A DNA stretch of 64,000 bases from positions 48,633-112,632 of the forward strand of contig CAKZMU010000086.1 in NCBI GenBank assembly GCA_937129145.1, given 5' to 3'. Within the stretch, counting starts at the first letter, position 1. The number at the start of each line of letters is the position of its first letter. The notes under the pieces were generated by a model that saw nothing but the letters and a program-made list of their open reading frames with translations, did no database searches and had not been told where the DNA came from. Source of the DNA: an uncultured Lacinutrix sp. (GTDB lineage: Bacteria; Bacteroidota; Bacteroidia; Flavobacteriales; Flavobacteriaceae). This document shows positions 25,651 through 33,833 of the stretch, piece after piece. A program made the translations under genes and the position numbers.

Positions 25651-26584
25651 CTGAACCTATTTGATCAATCACACTTTTGGTGTTAATATTCTCGTTGTCT
25701 TCCTTTAAGCTATAGTAAACAATACCTTGGTTGAGCTGTGTGATGTTATTCAAAATAATACCTACGATAAAAGTGATAAAAAATATCACCAACATCATCA
25801 CCATAAGTGAGGCGCCAACTTCTTCGGGGTTTAAATTATCGCCTTGTTGTGCGCTAGTAAACATATCGCCCAGAAAGAATAAATATGGAATCATAGTTAT
25901 CACATTCTGTATCACATAAGCCATTAAATAAAACAGACCAACGCTACCAACAGCCGCCCAAAACTTTTTGGTCATTAAGTTCCAAGCATAGCCAAAACTG
26001 TCCCAAATACCTCTTTTTGCTTGTAGATACTCCATAAGTGTCATATTGTAAAACAAAGAGAAAGCACCAGCTAAAAAAGGAATTAGTAAAATACCAATAA
26101 TGGTTATCATTAGTACAAACGCTCCAATTCCTAATACAATAGCTAACGGGATTGCTAATAAAATTCCGCAGAGTAGAAAAATAAAAAGTTTCCCTAGATT
26201 ATTTTTGTAAACCTGAACAATGTCTTTTGTTTCAAAGTTTTTGCCATCATTTTCGGCATACAACTTTAAATAAATAGCAGAATAGGAGTAAGAGATAAGA
26301 CCTGCAATAAGTGCTACAATGGTAAAAACAATTGCTAGTAGTATAAAGATTCCGAAGTTCTCATTCATATACTCATCAATCTGAGTTGTATTACCTTGAA
26401 AAACACCACCAAAAACAATATCTGTGTAAAATTTTGATATAAAATAGCCAATAGCTATTAATATTAATAAGAAGATACCATTGACGATAAAAAAGTGCTT
26501 AAAATAATGCTTTCCATTAAGCTTAATGAAGGTAAATGTATCTTGAAAAAAGGCACTAAAACCTCTTGATTTATATAACTGCAT
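25643..26584 (-). CDS. multi-pass membrane protein of the MoxR cluster
   Basis: A 313-residue protein with six hydrophobic segments. It begins MQLYKSRGFSAFFQDTFTFIK and has a glycerophosphodiester-esterase-membrane-domain-like (DUF975/YciC-like) layout, including the FGYAWNLMTKKFWAAVGSV stretch. Such proteins are regular but uncharacterised partners in these clusters. It overlaps the SpoIIM gene by 14 bp and the DUF4129 gene by 8 bp, so the operon is tightly coupled. Confidence 0.75.
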   Translation of the reverse strand: MQLYKSRGFSAFFQDTFTFIKLNGKHYFKHFFIVNGIFLLILIAIGYFISKFYTDIVFGGVFQGNTTQIDEYMNENFGIFILLAIVFTIVALIAGLISYSYSAIYLKLYAENDGKNFETKDIVQVYKNNLGKLFIFLLCGILLAIPLAIVLGIGAFVLMITIIGILLIPFLAGAFSLFYNMTLMEYLQAKRGIWDSFGYAWNLMTKKFWAAVGSVGLFYLMAYVIQNVITMIPYLFFLGDMFTSAQQGDNLNPEEVGASLMVMMLVIFFITFIVGIILNNITQLNQGIVYYSLKEDNENINTKSVIDQIGSGE

Positions 26585-27548
26585 ACGTTTGTTTAAGTTT
26601 TTTATGAACTAGACGTGGATATATTAAATAGTAATATGAAATAATGCTGAGTGTTAAAAGTATAATCCCTACAGATAGCCAATTAGGCATCGCGTTTGAA
26701 TAACGTGTTACGTAACCTTCCAGTAATCCAGCTGCAATAGTAAACGGAAATGTGCTTATTAAAATTTTCACACCATCTTTTACACCAATTTTAAAAGAGG
26801 TTAGCCTTGAGTAGGTTTTAGGAAACAGAATGCTTGCGCCTAAAATAAGCCCCGCAGCACCTTCAATAACAATGGCGAAAATTTCCATAGAACCGTGAAT
26901 CCAGATGCCTCGAACGCTTTCCCATAATACACCATGCTTATAAAAGAAAAACTGAAACGCGCCTACCATGATACCATTGAAAAGTAATACCAATCCTGTG
27001 CCTATACCACCAAATATACCATAGATGAATGACTGAATACCAACATATAAATTATTTAGAGTAATACCAAAAGCACTTCCCCAATTACTACCACTTTTAT
27101 AAACAGCTACTGGGTCACCAGCCTCAATATTCTCTAAAGTCATATTTACGTAATTGTCACCTAAAATGAGTCTAACAAACGTGTCATCATACGCTGCAGA
27201 CAATGCTCCAATAGCTACAAACGATAAAAACAACGCGAAAGCATATAGCACATAACGTCTGTATTGATATACAATTAAAGGCACTTCAGTTTTCCAAAAA
27301 TGCACAAATCGGTTAGAGTCTTCACGCTTAGTTTTATAAATTTTTTGAAAAGCTTTGGCAGCTAAGTTGTTTAAATAAAGAATTGTTTTACTTTTGGGAT
27401 AATAAGTTTGTGCGTAAGACAAATCGTTTACCAAATGAATATATAAAGACGCTAATTCATCAGGGTTTTTGAGTGTTTTCCCAAAAATGGCTTTTTCAAA
27501 ACTGAGCCATTTCTCTTTGTTTTGTTTGATAAACGCGACTTCTCTCAT
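26571..27548 (-). CDS. stage II sporulation protein M-like (SpoIIM) membrane protein
   Basis: A 325-residue protein with an N-terminal cytoplasmic helical part (1-95; REVAFIKQNKEKWLSFEKAI) and about five membrane helices with the SpoIIM pattern NNLYVGIQSFIYGIFGGIGT and IWIHGSMEIFAIVIEGAAGL. In non-sporulating bacteria these proteins are found with RDD and MoxR genes, with unknown function. It is the first gene of the MoxR operon. Its start is only 23 bp from the divergent RDD gene, so promoters must overlap. Confidence 0.85.
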   Translation of the reverse strand: MREVAFIKQNKEKWLSFEKAIFGKTLKNPDELASLYIHLVNDLSYAQTYYPKSKTILYLNNLAAKAFQKIYKTKREDSNRFVHFWKTEVPLIVYQYRRYVLYAFALFLSFVAIGALSAAYDDTFVRLILGDNYVNMTLENIEAGDPVAVYKSGSNWGSAFGITLNNLYVGIQSFIYGIFGGIGTGLVLLFNGIMVGAFQFFFYKHGVLWESVRGIWIHGSMEIFAIVIEGAAGLILGASILFPKTYSRLTSFKIGVKDGVKILISTFPFTIAAGLLEGYVTRYSNAMPNWLSVGIILLTLSIISYYYLIYPRLVHKKLKQTYAVI

Positions 27549-27571
27549 AGACTTTCAAATTAACAGAATAA

Positions 27572-28318
27572 ATGGTAGAGTTACAAATAAACACGACTCA
27601 AAATGTAAATATTAATTTTACCGCTGCAAGCGTTGGTGAACGCATACTTGCATGGGGAGTTGATTGGCTAATAAAAATAGCTTACGGCATCGTGATTTAC
27701 CAGATAATATTTAAGTTGTTTAAGATTGATGAATTTATTGAGGATATGGATTTTTGGTCGCAAATGGCCATTATTGCTGTATTTTACCTGCCTGCTATTT
27801 TCTACTCTTTGGTATTTGAATCTTTATTGGATGGGCAAACACCAGGAAAGCGTATTTTAAAAATTAAAGTGGTTAAGATTGATGGTTATCAAGCTACATT
27901 ATCTGATTTTATTATTCGTTGGATTTTTAGAATAGTTGACTTAAACATTATGAGTGGTGTCATTGCCCTAATTGCCATAATCACGAGCCCTAGAAACCAA
28001 AGGCTAGGTGATATGACTGCTGGAACATCAGTAATTACATTAAAAAATAATGTAAATATCAACCATACTATTTTAGAAGATTTGAAGCAGGGTTATGTAC
28101 CAACCTACCCAAGTGTTATTAAATTATCTGATAATGACGCACGAATTATTAAAGATACTTTTAAAACTGCTAAAAAGTCTAAGGACTATAAAACCCTTAT
28201 TAAACTACGAACAAAAATTATTGAAGTTCTTGAATTAAAAGAAGTTAAGCATAATAAAGACCATGAGTTTATTGATGTGGTTTTGAAGGATTATAATTAC
28301 TATACTCAGAATATGTAA
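27572..28318 (+). CDS. RDD family membrane protein
   Basis: A 248-residue protein with the RDD domain over about 15-150: ASVGERILAWGVDWLIKIAY (Arg and Asp of the name), LDGQTPGKRILKIKVV and SPRNQRLGDMTAGTSV. A soluble helical tail follows. RDD proteins may carry ions or support MoxR-type complexes; the divergent partner here is SpoIIM, a common arrangement. The stop shares one base with the start of the TRIC gene. Confidence 0.9.
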   Translation: MVELQINTTQNVNINFTAASVGERILAWGVDWLIKIAYGIVIYQIIFKLFKIDEFIEDMDFWSQMAIIAVFYLPAIFYSLVFESLLDGQTPGKRILKIKVVKIDGYQATLSDFIIRWIFRIVDLNIMSGVIALIAIITSPRNQRLGDMTAGTSVITLKNNVNINHTILEDLKQGYVPTYPSVIKLSDNDARIIKDTFKTAKKSKDYKTLIKLRTKIIEVLELKEVKHNKDHEFIDVVLKDYNYYTQNM

Positions 28319-28923
28319 TGTTTTATACAATAGACATTTTAGGAACTATTGCTTTCGCCATTTCAGGTGTGTTAATTGCCATGAACAAAAAAATGGATTT
28401 GTTTGGTATATTAATAATTGCTTTTGTAACAGCAGTTGGAGGTGGAACATTGCGTGATGTATTAATTGGTCAAACTCCAGTAAGTTGGATGAAAGATATG
28501 ACTTTTACCTATGTTATATTAGGGTCAGCCATATTTGCAGTTATTGCTAGAAACAAGATTAATTATTTGCGAACCTCTTTGTTTTTGTTTGATACCATAG
28601 GTATTGGTTTATATACAATTGTAGGAGTAGAGAAGGGGTTGTCTGCCGATTTACATCCAATTATCTGTATAGCTTTAGGAACCATATCTGCATGTTTTGG
28701 AGGTGTTATTAGGGATATTTTGTGTAATGAAATTCCAGTAATTTTCAGAAAAGAAATTTATGCTACTGCATGCATATTAGGAGGTTTGAGTTATTTTTTG
28801 ATTAGAAAACTACCTATTGAAAGCGATTATGTATTTGTTATTTCGGGAGCAATTGTTATTCTAGTTCGTTTATTGGCAGTAAAGTTTAAAATAGCATTGC
28901 CAAATATTTATAAAACGAGTTAG
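28318..28923 (+). CDS. TRIC-family cation channel (UPF0126)
   Basis: A 201-residue membrane protein with about seven helices in two repeats. The paired motifs are TAVGGGTLRDVLIGQTPV (about 38-55) and SACFGGVIRDILCNEIPV (about 122-139), the signature of prokaryotic TRIC channels (UPF0126). These form trimeric potassium or sodium channels. It is coupled to the RDD gene by a one-base overlap and meets the cyclophilin gene tail to tail with no gap. Confidence 0.92.
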   Translation: MFYTIDILGTIAFAISGVLIAMNKKMDLFGILIIAFVTAVGGGTLRDVLIGQTPVSWMKDMTFTYVILGSAIFAVIARNKINYLRTSLFLFDTIGIGLYTIVGVEKGLSADLHPIICIALGTISACFGGVIRDILCNEIPVIFRKEIYATACILGGLSYFLIRKLPIESDYVFVISGAIVILVRLLAVKFKIALPNIYKTS

Positions 28924-29625
28924 TTAGTCAATTATCTCAACTTTTCTAATGTAAATATTTTTTAATGGCCAATCGGCTTCATCAGTTTTTACAGCTGCAA
29001 TTTTATCAACTACATCCATACCACGAATAACTTTTCCAAATATAGTATAATCACCATCTAGGAATTTTGCACCACCACGCTGTGAAACAATAAAAAACTC
29101 AAATGGAGAGGCCAATTTATGTGGATTATCAATCTCACCGCTAGGCATACTAATTACTCCTCTGTCGTGCGTATAACCTTTTTTAGTGTCTGTGGGTAAT
29201 AAATATCTACCAATATTTGACCTTTTTCTAGCTGTTGCTCTTGTGTCGCTATTGCCACCTTGAACTATAAAATTATCTATTACTCTGTAAAACTGTGTAT
29301 TTTCAAAATATTTTTGCTTGGTTAAAAAGATAAAATTGGCACGATGATACTTTGTATTTTCAAATAGTAAAATATCAATCTCGCCAAAATCGGTTGTCAT
29401 TCTTACTTTGTTTTCTTTGTTTTCTTTTTCGTAATCCAAAAAGAAATACATCGCGCTTTTACTATTGAGTTTCGGAAACTCTCTTTCGGTAATAATTTTT
29501 ACTGAATCTTTCTTTTTAGAATTGTTAGTTGTTTCTATGTCAGGTTTTACGACCTTTTTAGATTGAGATTTTTTATCTTCACAGTTTAGTAATAACAAAC
29601 AACAAACAAACAATAGAACTCTCAT
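28924..29625 (-). CDS. cyclophilin-type peptidyl-prolyl isomerase lipoprotein
   Basis: A 233-residue lipoprotein (signal MRVLLFVCCLLLLNC, lipid Cys15). A cyclophilin domain covers about 75-230: RMTTDFGEIDILLFENT, FYRVIDNFIVQGG and TIFGKVIRGMDVVDKI. It catalyses proline isomerisation of envelope proteins. I chose the ATG at 29625 because it gives a clean lipoprotein signal; the open frame continues 23 residues upstream. With that start, only 2 bp separate it from the divergent NUDIX gene. A TATTTTTG element lies at 29666-29659 on its strand. Confidence 0.9.
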   Translation of the reverse strand: MRVLLFVCCLLLLNCEDKKSQSKKVVKPDIETTNNSKKKDSVKIITEREFPKLNSKSAMYFFLDYEKENKENKVRMTTDFGEIDILLFENTKYHRANFIFLTKQKYFENTQFYRVIDNFIVQGGNSDTRATARKRSNIGRYLLPTDTKKGYTHDRGVISMPSGEIDNPHKLASPFEFFIVSQRGGAKFLDGDYTIFGKVIRGMDVVDKIAAVKTDEADWPLKNIYIRKVEIID

Positions 29626-29627
29626 AG

Positions 29628-30269
29628 ATGAATTTTGATGAATTTTTAGTTTCATTGTCAAAAATAAAAAATATACCATTGCCAGCCGAAACATCGCAAT
29701 TTAAAATGTCTCCACCTTTTAGAAGAGACCTTATAAAACAGTATAAAGAGCGGATGAAAGAAGCAAAGCGTGCCGGAGTTATGGCTTTATTTTACCCAGA
29801 TAACTCAAAGCAAACTCACTTGGTGTTGATATTACGTAAAACATATAAGGGCGTACATTCTGCGCAAATAGGGTTTCCAGGAGGAAAATATGAAGATGAT
29901 GACAAAACACTTGAGCAAACAGCTATTAGAGAAACTTGGGAAGAAATAGGTGTGTTAAGTCATCAAGTTAAAGTGGTTAAGCAAATGACTGAAGTTTACA
30001 TTCCACCAAGTAATTTTTATGTGCAACCATATATTGGTGTTGCCGCTAAAACGCCTAAATTTATAAAACAAGATGAAGAAGTTGAAGCTATAATAGAAGT
30101 ACCTCTAACACATTTTCTAGACGAAACCATTGTTGTGAATAAACTCGTTGCAACTTCATATACTTCTAAAATAGAAGTGCCAGCTTTTGAACTAAATGGT
30201 CATGTGGTTTGGGGAGCAACAGCTATGATGTTAAGTGAAATAAAGGATATTTTAAACGAAGTATTATAA
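29628..30269 (+). CDS. CoA pyrophosphatase (NUDIX hydrolase)
   Basis: A 213-residue protein with an N-terminal helical part and a NUDIX domain. The UPF0035-type motif HSAQIGFPGGKYEDDD at about 77-92 leads into AIRETWEEIG, the NUDIX box in the NudL-style variant. These enzymes hydrolyse coenzyme A and acyl-CoAs to phosphopantetheine products. Its start is 2 bp from the cyclophilin start on the other strand, so its promoter must lie inside that gene. Confidence 0.9.
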   Translation: MNFDEFLVSLSKIKNIPLPAETSQFKMSPPFRRDLIKQYKERMKEAKRAGVMALFYPDNSKQTHLVLILRKTYKGVHSAQIGFPGGKYEDDDKTLEQTAIRETWEEIGVLSHQVKVVKQMTEVYIPPSNFYVQPYIGVAAKTPKFIKQDEEVEAIIEVPLTHFLDETIVVNKLVATSYTSKIEVPAFELNGHVVWGATAMMLSEIKDILNEVL

Positions 30270-30321
30270 TTGAAATCTGTTAATTGGGATTTTGTTACCT
30301 GTCTAAAACAGAAAAAATATG

Positions 30322-30329
30322 TACGTTTG
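30322..30329 (+). promoter_or_regulatory. -7 promoter element (TACGTTTG) of the acyltransferase gene
   Basis: TACGTTTG matches TAnnTTTG, 34 bp before the ATG at 30364. A TTTG at 30291-30294 is 27 bp upstream, too far for a normal -33 element, so only the -7 part is supported. Confidence 0.45.
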
Positions 30330-30363
30330 CATTCACTAACTAATAGACGCGACTATTTAATTT

Positions 30364-31161
30364 ATGGGATTATTTAAAAAAAATCCTTTCGGACATATAC
30401 TTTTTATTAAAAAATGGCTCATTAGAATTTTAGGACTTCTCACACACAGAAGATTTAGGGGTTTTAATGAATTGCAAATAGAGGGTTCAGAAATTATAAA
30501 AAACCTTCCAGATACTAACGTACTTTTTATATCCAACCACCAAACTTATTTTGCCGATGTTATTGCTATGTTTCATGTGTTTAATGCTAGTTTGAGTGGC
30601 AGATTAGATAACATTAAAAATGTAGGTTACTTATGGAACCCAAAGTTGAACATGTACTATGTTGCCGCTAAGGAAACTATGAAATCTGGATTGATTCCTA
30701 AAATATTTGCTTATACAGGTTCTATAAGTATCGAGCGTACATGGCGCTCCAAAGGTCAAAATGTGAACCGTCAAGTTAAAATGAGCGATATTACAAGTAT
30801 AAAAAAAGCATTGGATGATGGTTGGGTAGTTACTTTTCCGCAAGGAACAACTACACCTTTTAAACCTATTAGAAAAGGAACAGCTCATATTATTAAGCAT
30901 TACAAACCTATTGTAGTCCCAATTGTTATTGATGGTTTTAGACGCTCGTTTGATAAAAAAGGATTGCGTGTTAAGAAGAAAAATGTCTATCAATCTTTTG
31001 AAGTCAAAGAACCGTTACAAATAGATTATGACAACGAATCTATTGCTGAAATAGTTGAAAAAATTGAATATGCCATAGAGCAACATCCATCATTTTTAAA
31101 AGTAATTCCTAAAGAAGAGTTATTGGCTAAAGAAGAGCTTAATAAACAACGTGAGTGGTAG
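30364..31161 (+). CDS. PlsC-type acyltransferase with variant catalytic motifs
   Basis: A 265-residue protein of the lysophosphatidic acid acyltransferase superfamily. The catalytic motif reads NHQTYFAD, so His59 and Asp65 are separated by five residues and not the usual four, and the second motif is FPQGTT (158-163), not FPEGT. Such changes at both conserved blocks are unusual. It may use another acyl donor or acceptor, or make a flavobacterial lipid such as an aminolipid; that is inference. The gene stands alone, with a CAGT array directly after its stop. Confidence 0.85.
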   Translation: MGLFKKNPFGHILFIKKWLIRILGLLTHRRFRGFNELQIEGSEIIKNLPDTNVLFISNHQTYFADVIAMFHVFNASLSGRLDNIKNVGYLWNPKLNMYYVAAKETMKSGLIPKIFAYTGSISIERTWRSKGQNVNRQVKMSDITSIKKALDDGWVVTFPQGTTTPFKPIRKGTAHIIKHYKPIVVPIVIDGFRRSFDKKGLRVKKKNVYQSFEVKEPLQIDYDNESIAEIVEKIEYAIEQHPSFLKVIPKEELLAKEELNKQREW

Positions 31162-31199
31162 TTCTCAGTTGGCAGTCATCAGTAGCAGTAAGCAGTTTT
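31162..31199 (+). repeat. CAGT-rich degenerate array after the acyltransferase stop codon
   Basis: On the coding strand, CTCAGTTGG, CAGTCAT, CAGTAG, CAGTAAG and CAGTTTTTTT follow directly after the TAG at 31159-31161. The last unit runs into T residues. Confidence 0.75.
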
Positions 31200-31252
31200 T
31201 TTAGTTTTGGTTTTCAAGAAATTTGTTAAAATTGTTTTTAGTTTCACCTAAC

Positions 31253-31894
31253 TCACACCTCCAACTTCTTAAGTTCTCTATAATTTTTGTTTAGGCGTTT
31301 TAATAAAATTCCGTAGATTAAATAATAGAAAAGCAATATTAAACCAATTGCAACTGCTAGCATTAATAAAGTAACAATAATAATTCCTGCATAAAATTTA
31401 AGCAATTCACCATTTGCAGTAGCTTGTTCAATAATTGTTTGAGTTTCTGGGTCTTGCTCCATAAAATATGGAAGTAAAACACCAACACTAACTACCATAG
31501 CTATTAAATTAAAACCAACATATTGTTTAACAGTTCTTCTTGTTTTTAAGATATTTTCCATTAAGGTTGTTGCGTTATCTGTCGTGTTAATGGTTCTATA
31601 ATTCATATAGAATCTATAGAAAAAGTAAGCTAGAATGATATATGAAATTACACTCATTAAAATAAACGCTGTGTTAGATTCAATATCACCAATATCATCG
31701 GCAAATCCAGTATATTTTAATAAAAATGAAATAGCGACCCAAAACACAAACTCCAATATGCTTATAATGAAAATCCACTTTACAATGGAAGACGATTTTT
31801 TAAGTATCATCTTATAAATTTGATTATAAGATAATTTTGGGAAGTTATTTTCTCCCTTTTTCCAGTCTTTTTTTAATAATTCTAATTCATCCAT
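31253..31894 (-). CDS. sigma-linked multi-pass membrane protein (possible anti-sigma)
   Basis: A 213-residue protein that starts MDELELLKKDWKKGENNFPK, a short cytoplasmic helix, followed by four hydrophobic helices. It directly follows the sigma-factor gene with a 4-bp gap. Similar proteins are sometimes misnamed beta-carotene monooxygenase in databases; there is no such catalytic motif here. The position suggests an anti-sigma or membrane sensor for the sigma factor, without direct proof. Confidence 0.7.
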   Translation of the reverse strand: MDELELLKKDWKKGENNFPKLSYNQIYKMILKKSSSIVKWIFIISILEFVFWVAISFLLKYTGFADDIGDIESNTAFILMSVISYIILAYFFYRFYMNYRTINTTDNATTLMENILKTRRTVKQYVGFNLIAMVVSVGVLLPYFMEQDPETQTIIEQATANGELLKFYAGIIIVTLLMLAVAIGLILLFYYLIYGILLKRLNKNYRELKKLEV

Positions 31895-31898
31895 AGTA

Positions 31899-32393
31899 TT
31901 ACGGATTTAAAATGGTTCTAAGTTTGTTTTTTACACGATTCATTTTCACTCTTGCATTAACTTCACTAATCCCCATTGTTTCACTTATTTCTTTGTAATT
32001 CTTATCTTCTAGATATAAGAATACCAATGCTTTTTCAATATCATTTAACTGCTTTACAGCGTTATATAATAGTTTTAGTTGTTGCTCTTCGGTGTCGTCA
32101 TATTCTTCAGCCGAAATTTTAAACTGCACATCATTAAAATCTTGTGTGCTAATGCGTCGCTTCGACTTTCTATAGAGCGTAATTGCTGTATTTAGTCCAA
32201 CACGATACATCCAAGTACTAAATTTTGAATCGCCACGAAACTTTGGGTATGCTTTCCAAAGCTGTATGGTAATCTCTTGGAATAAATCGTTGTGTGCATC
32301 ATAATCATACGTATACAATCTGCATACTTTATGTATAATGTTTTGATGCTTCTCCAGCAATTCAACAAAACTATGTTCTAGTTCTTTGTGCAA
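31899..32393 (-). CDS. ECF-type RNA polymerase sigma factor
   Basis: A 164-residue protein with sigma region 2 (about 15-85: DAHNDLFQEITIQLWKAYPK, KFSTWMYRVGLNTAITLYRK) and region 4 (about 105-160: EKALVFLYLEDKNYKEISET, ISEVNARVKMNRVKNKLR). It is followed by a membrane protein gene that may control it. The length is normal for an ECF sigma factor. Its signal is unknown. Confidence 0.92.
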   Translation of the reverse strand: MHKELEHSFVELLEKHQNIIHKVCRLYTYDYDAHNDLFQEITIQLWKAYPKFRGDSKFSTWMYRVGLNTAITLYRKSKRRISTQDFNDVQFKISAEEYDDTEEQQLKLLYNAVKQLNDIEKALVFLYLEDKNYKEISETMGISEVNARVKMNRVKNKLRTILNP

Positions 32394-32491
32394 TTTGATA
32401 AGTTAGTTACTTGGTAAGTAGCTTTATATTTTAATTTGTTACAATTGTACGTAAATAATATTCAAAAATAGTGTTTACAATGCCTAAGTTG

Positions 32492-32499
32492 TATCTTTG
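32492..32499 (+). promoter_or_regulatory. -7 promoter element (TATCTTTG) of the NDH-2 gene
   Basis: TATCTTTG matches TAnnTTTG and lies 28 bp before the chosen ATG. It sits inside the longer open frame that begins at 32471, which supports the later start. The -33 element is weak. Confidence 0.5.
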
Positions 32500-32527
32500 T
32501 AATGCATATTTTTTCTATTATAATTTT

Positions 32528-33808
32528 ATGAATATTCCTAAGTCAAAATTCCCAAGGGTTGTCATTATTGGAGGAGGATTTGCTGGCATTAATTTGGCAA
32601 AATCACTCGCAAATAAAAACGTACAAGTGGTTTTGTTGGATAAAGACAATTACCACACCTTTCAACCACTTTTATATCAAGTGTCGACAGCAGGTTTGGA
32701 ACCAGATTCCATAGCCTATCCACTTAGGAAAATTATAAAAAATCATAAAAACTCTTTTTTTAGATTGGCTGAGGTAAAGCATATTGATACTGCTGAGCAA
32801 GTAGTTGAAACCAATATTGGAAATTTATCCTATGACTATTTGGTCATTGCCACTGGAACAAAAACCAATTTTTTTGGTAATAAAACTATTGAAGCCAATA
32901 GTATGCCAATGAAAAAAGTACCTCAAGCTTTAAATATTAGAAGTTTGATTTTGCAAAACTTTGAAAAAGCAACTATTGCTTCTACAATTGAAGAACGTAT
33001 GGCATTGCTTAACTTCGTTATTGTAGGTGGTGGTCCAACAGGTGTAGAGCTTGCAGGAGCTATTGCCGAATTAAAAAACCATATTGTGCCTCGTGATTAT
33101 CCAGATATGGATAGCAGCTCAATGCAAATCCATTTATTGGAAGGTAATAGTAGGGTGTTACCACCTATGAGTGAGCACGCCTCAAAAAAAGCTGAGAAAT
33201 TTTTAAAAAAATTAGGTGTGCAAGTGCATTGCAATACATTTGTTAAAGATTATGATGGTTTAAATGTGACAACTAATTCAAATTTAACATTAGAGTCCGA
33301 AACACTTATTTGGGCAGCTGGTGTTACTGGAGATGCTGTAAATGGGTTGAAAGCCGAATCTTTGCTGGAGAGAACCAATCGTTATAAAGTCAATCAATTT
33401 AATCAAGTGGAAGGTTACTCTAATATTTTTGCGCTTGGAGATATTGCTTATATGGAAACCGAAGCCTACCCAAAAGGACATCCGCAAGTGGCACAACCAG
33501 CTATTCAGCAGGGAAAATTATTAGGAAAGAATTTATTACGACTCATTAATAACAAACCGTTAAAACCCTTTGTATATAAAGATAAAGGGTCTATGGCTAC
33601 TGTTGGACGAAACAAAGCAGTAGTGGATTTAAAACACTATAAATTTGCTGGTTTTTTTGCTTGGTTCGTTTGGATGTTTGTGCATTTAATGTCTTTAGCT
33701 GGATTTAGAAATCGTGTGATTACATTTTTTAATTGGACGTATAACTACATTAATTTTGATAAAGCAGCACGACTTATTATCAGGCCTTTTAAAAGAGATA
33801 CTATTTAG
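32528..33808 (+). CDS. ndh: type II NADH dehydrogenase
   Basis: A 426-residue flavoprotein with an FAD-binding GxGxxG (VVIIGGGFAGINLA near the start), the NDH-2 hallmark NYHTFQPLLYQVSTAGLEP, a second dinucleotide-binding motif VIVGGGPTGVELAGA and the C-terminal hydrophobic segment WFVWMFVHLMSLAGFRN. NDH-2 moves electrons from NADH to menaquinone without pumping protons and sits on the inner face of the membrane. I chose ATG 32528 because the first 19 codons of the longer frame precede or overlap the promoter element at 32492-32499. Confidence 0.93.
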   Translation: MNIPKSKFPRVVIIGGGFAGINLAKSLANKNVQVVLLDKDNYHTFQPLLYQVSTAGLEPDSIAYPLRKIIKNHKNSFFRLAEVKHIDTAEQVVETNIGNLSYDYLVIATGTKTNFFGNKTIEANSMPMKKVPQALNIRSLILQNFEKATIASTIEERMALLNFVIVGGGPTGVELAGAIAELKNHIVPRDYPDMDSSSMQIHLLEGNSRVLPPMSEHASKKAEKFLKKLGVQVHCNTFVKDYDGLNVTTNSNLTLESETLIWAAGVTGDAVNGLKAESLLERTNRYKVNQFNQVEGYSNIFALGDIAYMETEAYPKGHPQVAQPAIQQGKLLGKNLLRLINNKPLKPFVYKDKGSMATVGRNKAVVDLKHYKFAGFFAWFVWMFVHLMSLAGFRNRVITFFNWTYNYINFDKAARLIIRPFKRDTI

Positions 33809-33833
33809 TTTTGTAAGCTGTTATTTTTAGGTA

